Shown here piece after piece: positions 1 to 5,106 of a stretch of 6,364 nucleotides of DNA. Positions within the stretch are counted from its first letter, which is position 1, and each line of letters begins with the position of its first letter. A model generated the notes under the pieces. It ran no database searches and had not been told where the DNA came from. It was given only the letters and a program-made list of their open reading frames with translations. The position numbers and the translations under genes were made by a program. The stretch comes from Deltaproteobacteria bacterium (GTDB lineage: Bacteria > Desulfobacterota > Desulfobacteria > Desulfobacterales > B30-G6), in NCBI GenBank assembly GCA_003647375.1, contig QMMS01000259.1:1-6364 (forward strand). Reading direction: 5' to 3'.

Positions 1-108
1 ATTTCACTAGCCTGATCGACTCAGCGGCTGTGTTATTCAACCTTCGTAGTAGCACACTACGACTTCAGGTTGAAATGCCTTGCCGCTGAGCCGATCAGGC
101 TGTGAAAT
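1..108. repeat. Long imperfect hairpin (REP/MITE-like element or structured 3' end)
   Basis: The whole stretch folds on itself. Paired blocks are 1-7 with 102-108, 9-18 with 92-101, 20-28 with 82-90, 36-43 with 67-74 and 44-50 with 56-62, about 41 base pairs in all. Interruptions are one bulged base (8), one mismatch (19/91), a symmetric 7 x 7 internal loop (29-35/75-81) and a four-base bulge (63-66); the terminal loop is AGCAC. The tip carries GTAG and its complement CTAC, a tetranucleotide also seen at the foot of many REP elements. It ends eight bases beyond the stop of the minus-strand gene at 116-1114, so it would lie in that transcript's 3' region. No T-run is visible, since the window starts here, so a terminator role is unproven. 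The structure is seen directly; its identity as a dispersed element is inference. Confidence 0.75.
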
Positions 109-115
109 ATTTGGA

Positions 116-1114
116 TTAATGAATCAGGTACTTGCTTACCGTTTTGGGCGCTATTGGCAAAACCGTCACATTTTCCTGACCCTTTGAAGAAATCACCTTG
201 ACTTGAGTCGGGGTATCTGCCGGAGCCTTGCTGTACCCTGCGCAGACAGATGCAGCCAGAAAAACCGTATCCCTGTTTGCGCCGTTGGGAATGACCACCA
301 AAGGTCCCGGACAATTCCGGACCTTTAATAAAATATTCGCAGCAGGGTCGAGATAACGCTCCATCTGCTGATTATCTTCTTTGGTTCGGCCCACGATGAT
401 CTTTGCATCTGCATTGATCCGGAAATGTCTGCCATACCTCAGTAGGTGAAGTTCGCTTTCCGAGTATCGATCCTGGTGTGCAAAAAGATCCTTCAGACGA
501 TTGGAATACCCTTTGTCTGTCAAAAGACATCCTCCCGCCGGGGCAGGGTACTCGGTAAGATTAAAATATTGTGCGAGTTGTATCTGTTCTTTTCTTGACC
601 GTCCGGTAATACCAAGCAGGGCTTCGCGGTCAACAAGCCCCTCTTTTTCCGGAATTGTTTCCTCAAGTCGTTTGGCACTCAATGGCCTGATAATATATCC
701 GTCAAACCCTGAATGCTTTTCGACGTACCGCAACGAAGGACGGATCTGGGACATGGGGCGCTGCCCCAGAACCTCACCACTGAAAAGGAAGCCAAACCCT
801 TTTGCTTCCATAACTTCGCCGGCCATACGAAACATAAGGGTATGGCAGTCCAGGCAGGGATTCATGTGCTTACCATAGCCACAGTTGGGCGCCTTCAGCA
901 TCCTGAGATAAGGCTTTGTAATATTTTTTACAACAAGGGGAATCCCTGTGATAGCAGCTGCTTTACGTGCCTTGTCAGAAGAAAAAAACGGTGTCTCAAA
1001 TGTAATCCACTCCACGTGTAGACCCTGTTCTCTCAACACAAGACCGGAAAGGATGCTGTCCAGGCCACCGGAACAAAGTCCAAGCCCGCTGATTTTTTTT
1101 TGATTGATCTTCAT
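116..1114 (-). CDS. MnmA/TrmU-like tRNA 2-thiouridine synthase with C-terminal NFACT-R-like domain
   Basis: Predicted cytoplasmic PP-loop ATPase of the tRNA sulfurtransferase group (332 residues). It probably adenylates a tRNA uridine and replaces its oxygen with sulfur. The ATP-binding PP-loop SGGLDS is at residues 15-20. A NPCLDCH motif at 85-91 gives Cys87 and Cys90, matching the conserved NPCxxC of MnmA. Cys196 in PAGGCLLTD fits the second catalytic cysteine. In some tRNA thiolases three such cysteines hold a [4Fe-4S] cluster, and the same is possible here. From about residue 225 the sequence (VGRTKEDNQQ, then PGPLVVIPNG) resembles the NFACT-R (DUF814) RNA-binding domain and takes the place of MnmA's usual C-terminal barrel. 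The ATG start has a weak purine-rich GAAGAAA upstream. The gene is divergent from nth. The exact tRNA target and whether the cell also has canonical MnmA cannot be judged here, so no symbol is given. Confidence 0.85.
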   Translation of the reverse strand: MKINQKKISGLGLCSGGLDSILSGLVLREQGLHVEWITFETPFFSSDKARKAAAITGIPLVVKNITKPYLRMLKAPNCGYGKHMNPCLDCHTLMFRMAGEVMEAKGFGFLFSGEVLGQRPMSQIRPSLRYVEKHSGFDGYIIRPLSAKRLEETIPEKEGLVDREALLGITGRSRKEQIQLAQYFNLTEYPAPAGGCLLTDKGYSNRLKDLFAHQDRYSESELHLLRYGRHFRINADAKIIVGRTKEDNQQMERYLDPAANILLKVRNCPGPLVVIPNGANRDTVFLAASVCAGYSKAPADTPTQVKVISSKGQENVTVLPIAPKTVSKYLIH

Positions 1115-1138
1115 GGTTTCTTCATTTAAAATTCGGAT

Positions 1139-1192
1139 CTATAAACAGGGATTATCCAGTGATCGCGATATTCCCCTTCTTTTTGTTTATAG
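1139..1192. promoter_or_regulatory. Concentric dyad in the divergent thiolase/nth intergenic region
   Basis: CTATAAACA at 1139-1147 is repeated perfectly in inverted orientation as TGTTTATAG at 1184-1192. The 8-base palindrome ATCGCGAT (1162-1169) has exactly the same centre, 1165.5. Each outer arm contains a -10-like hexamer pointing outwards: TATAGT (1188-1193) towards nth and TATAGA (reverse strand, 1143 to 1138) towards the thiolase gene. No good -35 hexamer is visible for either. The geometry suggests a shared operator or paired divergent promoters. The symmetry is seen; the regulatory role is inferred. Confidence 0.45.
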
Positions 1193-1229
1193 TTCTGCTA
1201 ATTTTTAGCCGGCATGGAGAAAATGCCCC

Positions 1230-1865
1230 ATGATCAAAGACCGAAAACGGACTGACAAAATACGTAAAATACTAAGAACCACATACCCGGAAGTCAAGAC
1301 CCAACTCGATTATCAAAACCCATTCCAGCTGCTGATCGCCACCATTTTATCGGCACAATGCACGGACAAGCAGGTAAACAGGGTCACCCGGACGCTCTTT
1401 AAAAAACTGCCGACACCAAAGGCCTTTGCAGACGCGCCCATCACAATGATCGAAAAGCTCATTCACTCGACCGGGTTTTTCCGCAACAAGGCCAAGAATA
1501 TCCAGAGTTGTGCCACTGCGCTGATAGAACGACACAAGGGACATGTTCCGGGGACACTTGACGCGCTCGTCAAACTCCCGGGAGTAGGCCGCAAGACAGC
1601 CAACGTGGTATTGGGCGCTGCTTTCAACATCCCCGGTATTGTTGTCGATACGCATGTATCCAGGATCTCCCAGCGGCTCGAACTCACAGATCATAAAGAT
1701 CCTGTCAAGATTGAGTTTGACCTGATGGAACAGATGCCGAAACGCGCCTGGAATGACTTCTCGCTGCATCTGATCTACTTTGGAAGGGAAACCTGCAGTG
1801 CCAGAAAACCGAAATGCGGATTGTGCCCAATGGAGAAGTTGTGCACATACCCGGATAAAGAATAA
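1230..1865 (+). CDS. nth: Endonuclease III (DNA glycosylase/AP lyase)
   Basis: Base-excision repair enzyme that removes oxidised pyrimidines such as thymine glycol and cuts the resulting abasic site by beta-elimination. At 211 residues it has the normal family length. LSAQCTDKQVN (40-50) is the conserved N-terminal motif. The helix-hairpin-helix LPGVGRKTANVVL (116-128) contains catalytic Lys122, and VDTHV (139-143) contains catalytic Asp140. The C-terminal cluster loop has Cys189, Cys196, Cys199 and Cys205 in the exact C-x6-C-x2-C-x5-C spacing that holds the [4Fe-4S] cluster. All key residues are present, so it should be active. The ATG has GGAG ten bases upstream (1216-1219). It is divergent from the thiolase gene and precedes nfo on the same strand, separated by about 110-170 bases of repeat DNA. 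Confidence 0.97.
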   Translation: MIKDRKRTDKIRKILRTTYPEVKTQLDYQNPFQLLIATILSAQCTDKQVNRVTRTLFKKLPTPKAFADAPITMIEKLIHSTGFFRNKAKNIQSCATALIERHKGHVPGTLDALVKLPGVGRKTANVVLGAAFNIPGIVVDTHVSRISQRLELTDHKDPVKIEFDLMEQMPKRAWNDFSLHLIYFGRETCSARKPKCGLCPMEKLCTYPDKE

Positions 1866-1887
1866 GAGTCCAAGGAGAAAACTAAAC

Positions 1888-1967
1888 CGTTTTAGGTGTT
1901 AAGTTTTAGGTTTTAGGTTCAGCTTTTAGCTGATAGCAGCCTTCCGATCCCAGGCACCCTAGTCACC
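1888..1967 (+). repeat. Left arm of the inverted repeat flanking nfo (heptamer array)
   Basis: Heptamers in register run GTTTTAG (1889-1895), GTGTTAA (1896-1902), GTTTTAG (1903-1909), GTTTTAG (1910-1916) and GTTCAGC (1917-1923). The block 1917-1941 matches the reverse complement of 2929-2953 at 24 of 25 positions. It holds a small stem, TCAGC-TTTTA-GCTGA (1919-1933). From 1945 to 1967 a more degenerate stretch (ATCCCAGGCACCCTAG within it) resembles the reverse complement of the octamer array downstream of nfo (2895-2916). There is no open reading frame or T-run terminator here. Confidence 0.8.
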
Positions 1968-1981
1968 AAGCATTTTGAGCC

Positions 1982-2035
1982 CAACGAACACAACAAACTC
2001 AATGAGCGCAATAAACTCAATAAACGCAACAAACT
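1982..2035 (+). repeat. Tandem 9-base repeats running into the 5' end of nfo
   Basis: Six consecutive 9-base units follow each other without a break: CAACGAACA, CAACAAACT, CAATGAGCG, CAATAAACT, CAATAAACG and CAACAAACT, with consensus CAAYAAACK. The unit is a multiple of three, so in the nfo frame it reads as tripeptides of the type Ser/Ala-Ile/Thr-Asn. The array ends exactly where similarity to endonuclease IV begins. It lies next to the left arm of the inverted repeat, making the whole region from 1888 to 2035 repetitive. Confidence 0.8.
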
Positions 2036-2886
2036 TGATCCTGGGAGCGCATTTTTCTATAGCAAAAGGGTTTCACGATGCCGTGTACCAGGCCAAGTCA
2101 TACGGCTGCAATGCGCTCCAGATGTTTACCAAAAATGCAACCACCTGGAAGGAACGCACAGTTACCCAGGCGGAACAGGAACGTTTTGAACAGGCAAAGA
2201 CAGATACCGGCATTCAGTCCATTGCTACCCACACGTCATATCTTATCAACCTGGCCTCTCCCGATCCCAAGAAACATGCCATGTCCTACGGCGCCCTGAA
2301 GCAGGAAATCATTCGCTCCTCGGCATTGAAAATCCCCTTTTGTGTTCTCCATCCCGGAGCACATATGGTCAGTGGCATCGATGCCGGTCTCTTGAAAATT
2401 TCGGAGACCATCAACCGCCTTTTTTCGGAAACAGAGGAGGCGACATCCCGTCTTCTGCTCGAAACAACCGCGGGCCAGGGGTCCGGCCTGGGACATACAT
2501 TTGAACAGCTGGCGGAAATCATTAACAGGATAGAGCGAAAAGAACGCATCGGGATATGCCTCGATACCTGTCACATTTTTGCAGCCGGATATGATATTCG
2601 AACACAGGAAACCTATCAGCAAACCATGAATCACTTTGATGCAACACTGGGCCTGAACCTGCTGTTTGTAATTCACATCAACGACTCCAAAAAAGATCTC
2701 GGATCGCGGGTTGATCGTCACACCCACATCGGAAAAGGGGCTCTGGGTGTGGACGCCTTCAAGCATATCCTGAACGATGAAAAACTCTTCCATGTCCCCA
2801 AGTTGCTCGAAACCGCCAAGAAGGAAGGGGATATCGATTGGGATCAGCGGAATTTTGATCTGCTGCGATCTATTGGCCCGGATTGA
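2002..2886 (+). CDS. nfo: Endonuclease IV (AP endonuclease)
   Basis: Hydrolytic AP endonuclease that cuts 5' to abasic sites and removes blocked 3' ends, including those left by endonuclease III. It is a TIM-barrel enzyme with three zinc ions. Numbered from the first possible start (TTG 1975), the expected ligands are all present: His86 (THTSYL), His126 (VLHPGAH), Glu163 (LLETTAGQG), Asp197 and His200 (CLDTCH), His234 (VIHIND), Asp247 and His249 (VDRHTH) and Glu279 (KLLETAKKEGD). The start is uncertain: TTG 1975, ATG 2002 and TTG 2035 are in frame and none has a Shine-Dalgarno sequence. ATG 2002 is chosen for its codon. TTG 2035 would give (M)ILGAHFS, closest to the family's usual beginning, whereas residues before it are encoded by 9-base tandem repeats. 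It follows nth on the same strand and is bracketed by inverted repeats. Confidence 0.96.
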   Translation: MSAINSINATNLILGAHFSIAKGFHDAVYQAKSYGCNALQMFTKNATTWKERTVTQAEQERFEQAKTDTGIQSIATHTSYLINLASPDPKKHAMSYGALKQEIIRSSALKIPFCVLHPGAHMVSGIDAGLLKISETINRLFSETEEATSRLLLETTAGQGSGLGHTFEQLAEIINRIERKERIGICLDTCHIFAAGYDIRTQETYQQTMNHFDATLGLNLLFVIHINDSKKDLGSRVDRHTHIGKGALGVDAFKHILNDEKLFHVPKLLETAKKEGDIDWDQRNFDLLRSIGPD

Positions 2887-2891
2887 CAAGC

Positions 2892-2934
2892 GATGAGGCT
2901 AGGATGCTGGGATGCTATGAGGCTATGAGGCTGC
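2892..2934 (+). repeat. Tandem octamer array downstream of nfo
   Basis: Five octamers in perfect register start at 2895: GAGGCTAG, GATGCTGG, GATGCTAT, GAGGCTAT and GAGGCTGC, with core GA(G/T)GCT. The array begins within ten bases of the nfo stop and merges into the right arm of the inverted repeat at 2929. A degenerate, inverted, shorter counterpart lies upstream of nfo near 1945-1967. There is no coding potential. Confidence 0.75.
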
Positions 2935-2982
2935 TATCAGTTAAAAGCTGAACTTAAAACGTAACACCTAAAACTTAAAACG
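2929..2982 (-). repeat. Right arm of the inverted repeat flanking nfo (heptamer array)
   Basis: GGCTGCTATCAG at 2929-2940 and the following 13 bases are the inverse of 1917-1941 with a single mismatch. That mismatch turns a stem G-C pair into G-T in the small hairpin TCAGT-TAAAA-GCTGA (2937-2951), so the hairpin is kept. Heptamers then follow: TTAAAAC (2954-2960), GTAACAC (2961-2967), CTAAAAC (2968-2974) and TTAAAAC (2975-2981). The variant unit (TAACAC) is second here but third in the left arm counted from nfo outwards, a one-unit shift typical of tandem-repeat slippage. The array ends 27 bases before the next gene. Confidence 0.8.
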
Positions 2983-3008
2983 ATTCATCTTGAACCCTGA
3001 GAACTATT

Positions 3009-3821
3009 ATGCCCCCACCCAAAAATGCCATGGAAATCTATCAGCATCTCGACAAATCAAACTGTCGGGACTGTGGCGAAAAAACATGCCTGGCGTTTGC
3101 AGGATCAGTGTTTACAGGCCGGCGAAAGATCAAAGATTGTCCGAAACTGGATCAGGAAATCATCCACCGGTTTTCAGGAAAAGCGGCAAAACAGAAAACA
3201 ATCGAAGAGAGCCGTTATGAATACCTGGAAACGCTGAAAAAAGAAATTTCAAATATCGACCTGGCAGACGCCGCTAAAAAGATCGGTGCTGATTTTATGA
3301 ACGGCAAGCTACGGCTGAAAATAATGGGGAAAGATTTTAGCGTCGATACGAAGGGAAATATATCGACAAGTATCCATGTCAATGCGTGGGTGGCTGTACC
3401 ATTTCTGAACTATATCCTATATGGAAAAGGGATCTCACCATCAGGAAATTGGAAATCCTTCAGGGAACTCAAAGACGGGAAAGAATTTTATCCGCTCTTT
3501 CACAAAAGATGTGAGGAACCTATCAAACGGATAGCAGATGTATACACGGATCTTTTTGATGATCTGGTCCACATTTTCAGTGGCCAGAAGGTAAAAAAAC
3601 AGTTTGAAGCAGACATCTCCGTTGTACTCTATCCCCTGCCAAAAGTCCCCATCATGATCTGTTACTGGTTGCCGGAAGAGGGTCTCGGGTCCAGTCTCAA
3701 CCTGTTTTTTGACGATACCGCGGATAAAAATCTCCATATCAATGCAATCTACACCCTCGGGGCCGGTCTCACCCAGATGTTTGAGAAGATTTCCTTGCGG
3801 CATGGTTTTTCTTCGCTTTAA
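3009..3821 (+). CDS. DUF3786 family protein with N-terminal 4Fe-4S motif
   Basis: Uncharacterised, probably cytoplasmic protein of 270 residues. The N-terminus has Cys19, Cys22, Cys27 and Cys44 in C-x2-C-x4-C-x16-C spacing, in the pattern CxxCGEKTCLAFAxxVxxGxxxxxxCP. This matches the four-cysteine [4Fe-4S] domain found at the start of the corrinoid/iron-sulfur protein of the acetyl-CoA pathway and in several ferredoxin-like subunits. A short linker (about 48-75) leads to a C-terminal part that I recognise as DUF3786-like, with motifs near AWVAVPFLNYILYGKG (126-141), FRELKDGKEFYPLF (151-164) and ICYWLPEEG (217-225). No signal peptide or membrane segment is visible. The role is unknown; electron transfer or a link to corrinoid metabolism is only a guess. 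ATG 3009 has no clear Shine-Dalgarno; Met8 at 3030 is an alternative that keeps all the cysteines. It follows the repeat DNA after nfo, so co-transcription with it is doubtful. Confidence 0.85.
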   Translation: MPPPKNAMEIYQHLDKSNCRDCGEKTCLAFAGSVFTGRRKIKDCPKLDQEIIHRFSGKAAKQKTIEESRYEYLETLKKEISNIDLADAAKKIGADFMNGKLRLKIMGKDFSVDTKGNISTSIHVNAWVAVPFLNYILYGKGISPSGNWKSFRELKDGKEFYPLFHKRCEEPIKRIADVYTDLFDDLVHIFSGQKVKKQFEADISVVLYPLPKVPIMICYWLPEEGLGSSLNLFFDDTADKNLHINAIYTLGAGLTQMFEKISLRHGFSSL

Positions 3822-4010
3822 ACGATAAGATGTGTAAATCTATTCCTTAATTTTTGGATAATCTTTTCCACAATCAGGCATAACTCCCAGCAACAGAATC
3901 AGCGCGACCCCTACTAATGCTCTGCTTATCGTAACCTACCAATCTTGCACAATATTTGCGTAAAACAATAAAGATAAAAAAGTTATCATTTATTTGGCTT
4001 GTTGCAATGA
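3822..4010. other. Gene-free AT-rich spacer
   Basis: Part of the roughly 300-base gap between the DUF3786 gene and the IHF-like gene. I see no reading frame with coding character, no strong hairpin, no T-run terminator and no repeat. CGATAAG (3824-3830) and CTTATCG near 3925 are inverted copies but too far apart and too short to mean much. The composition is poorer in G+C than the genes on either side of the 3822-5106 block. Confidence 0.6.
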
Positions 4011-4039
4011 TTGAAAAACGGTATCTCTCTGCGGATAAA
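4011..4039 (+). promoter_or_regulatory. Candidate sigma-70-type promoter of the IHF-like gene
   Basis: TTGAAA (4011-4016, five of six consensus bases) and GATAAA (4034-4039, four of six) are separated by 17 bases. The surroundings are AT-rich, and transcription would start about 75 bases before the ATG at 4120. It is the best-spaced pair in this gap, but such matches arise by chance in AT-rich DNA. Confidence 0.35.
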
Positions 4040-4119
4040 CGAGTAGCTTTTGTTTTGTTAATTATATCAGATAATGCCCGCTCCGCAATCAGATCGGGTA
4101 CTCATATAAAGGAGCATAC

Positions 4120-4404
4120 ATGGCACTAACGAAAGTAGACATTATTGAAACAATCCAATCTAAAAATGACCTGACGGGAAAACAGAGTACAAACCTTGTA
4201 GAAAAAATCATTGAAATCATGAAAGATACCCTTGCATCTGGTGATGATGTCCTGATCAGTGGGTTTGGAAAACTCTGTGTAAGGCATAAGGCGGAACGTA
4301 AAGGTAGAAACCCCTCTACTGGTGAGGATCAGATGCTACCGGCAAGGAAGGTTGTTACGTTTAGATGCAGTGGCAAACTTAGGGCAAAGATCAATGGAGC
4401 GTGA
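4120..4404 (+). CDS. ihfA: IHF/HU family DNA-bending protein, IHF alpha-like
   Basis: Small nucleoid protein (94 residues) of the DNABII family, which bends DNA as a dimer. It opens with MALTKVDIIETI, as IHF alpha does. GFGKLCV (48-54) leads into the beta-arm, whose tip GRNPSTGED (62-70) has the DNA-intercalating Pro65. ARKVVTFRCSGKLRAKING (75-93) is the family's C-terminal signature. The length is normal. Cys53 and Cys83 are unusual for the family. A strong Shine-Dalgarno GGAG (4111-4114) lies five bases before the ATG. It stands alone, not beside pheT where ihfA often sits, so it may be an extra paralogue; the choice between IHF alpha and HU is by resemblance only. The family call is secure; the subunit name is less so. 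Confidence 0.92.
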   Translation: MALTKVDIIETIQSKNDLTGKQSTNLVEKIIEIMKDTLASGDDVLISGFGKLCVRHKAERKGRNPSTGEDQMLPARKVVTFRCSGKLRAKINGA

Positions 4405-4472
4405 AAAGATCATCTGCATATTCTGTGGCATAACTGCAAGCTAAGCAGATTACAGCCTTTAGAAATGAAAAA

Positions 4473-4928
4473 ATGAAAATAGAACGATTAAAATCTGCTC
4501 ACACAAATAAATCTCCTATAGCCCGTTTTTTCAGGTGGTTGTTAATTCTTCTTATACTTTCACTATCTATCGGAGTATCTCATGGCTTTGCTAAAGATAA
4601 AAAGATATCCGGTTATGTTCGCACGTCATCAGGTAATGAGATTAGTGGAGTCACGATAACGTTCAGTAATGGTGAAGGATCCACAACAACGGATAGCTCT
4701 GGCTATTATAGTCAGAAGGTCAAAGAAGGTTGGAGTGGTACAGCGACACCATCCAAGGTTGGTTACAATTTTGATCCGGCAGACTTGAACTACAGTAAAG
4801 TAAAAAGGGATCAAAAAGACCAGGACCATATCGGGACTCAAGGTCAATCTGAATCTTCCTCTGATCTTGAAGTTCGTGGTGATGATGGTGATGATGGTTA
4901 TGGTTGTTTTGTAGGATGCCTGAATTAA
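4473..4928 (+). CDS. Small secreted protein with a carboxypeptidase-regulatory-like beta domain
   Basis: Predicted exported protein of 151 residues. The N-terminus has a long basic region (1-22), a hydrophobic core (about 23-36, LLILLILSLSIGV) and a likely signal peptidase I site after Gly-Phe-Ala at residue 40, leaving a mature chain of about 111. Residues 44-121 form one beta-sandwich-type domain with ISGYVRTSSGNEISGVTITF, a TTTDSSGYYS turn and GWSGTATPSKVGYNFDP. This is the style of carboxypeptidase-regulatory or Bacterial Ig-like modules that recur in large surface proteins of Desulfobacterota. A polar linker leads to an acidic tail with DDGDDG and two cysteines (145, 149) in GYGCFVGCLN. 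No Shine-Dalgarno is evident before the ATG at 4473. It may be a freestanding module or a remnant of a longer surface protein. Its function is unknown; a ligand- or surface-binding role is only suggested by the fold. Confidence 0.75.
   Translation: MKIERLKSAHTNKSPIARFFRWLLILLILSLSIGVSHGFAKDKKISGYVRTSSGNEISGVTITFSNGEGSTTTDSSGYYSQKVKEGWSGTATPSKVGYNFDPADLNYSKVKRDQKDQDHIGTQGQSESSSDLEVRGDDGDDGYGCFVGCLN
4878..4904 (+). repeat. Short in-frame 9-base repeat in the secreted protein tail
   Basis: GGTGATGAT occurs twice in tandem (4878-4886, 4887-4895) and is followed by the diverged GGTTATGGT. It encodes Gly-Asp-Asp, Gly-Asp-Asp, Gly-Tyr-Gly. Such a repeat can vary in copy number without breaking the frame. 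It is a small feature that may simply be a flexible acidic linker. Confidence 0.55.
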
Positions 4929-5106
4929 TTTGGCATCTATTCAATAGCTTCGGTGCTCTACGAATTAATCTGATAGATATATGAAGTGGAAAAGAAGAGG
5001 AACGTAATCCTATCTAAACCCTATAGTTGCATAAACAATAGGTTATCTGTAGCTTGGTCAAACCAGTAATATTCTCCATTAAAACGTAAGCAAAGGAATC
5101 ATCATT

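Noticed and set aside
501..878. Plus-strand open frame of 125 codons opposite the thiolase gene
   Set aside because: It lies antisense to a gene with clear catalytic motifs, has no recognisable domain and reads as a reverse-strand shadow.
1882..1895. Terminator after nth (CTAAA-CCGT-TTTAG)
   Set aside because: The stem has only five pairs, mostly A-T, and is part of the heptamer repeat; no T-run follows.
1888..2035. Possible CRISPR array
   Set aside because: The repeated units are only 7-9 bases long and directly abutting, with no unique spacers and no cas gene nearby.
2236..2889. Minus-strand open frame of 217 codons opposite nfo
   Set aside because: nfo contains every zinc ligand on the plus strand; the antisense frame shows no family motif and starts within the downstream repeat.
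4412..4450. ATCTGC/GCAGAT inverted repeat after the IHF-like gene as a terminator
   Set aside because: The arms are six bases with a 27-base gap and no T-run; other pairings are equally weak.
5022..5072. Hairpin (CCTAT/ATAGG) and promoter-like hexamers before the antiporter gene
   Set aside because: The stem has five pairs around a long loop, and the best -35/-10 pair (TTATCT and TAATAT) matches the consensus too poorly to call.
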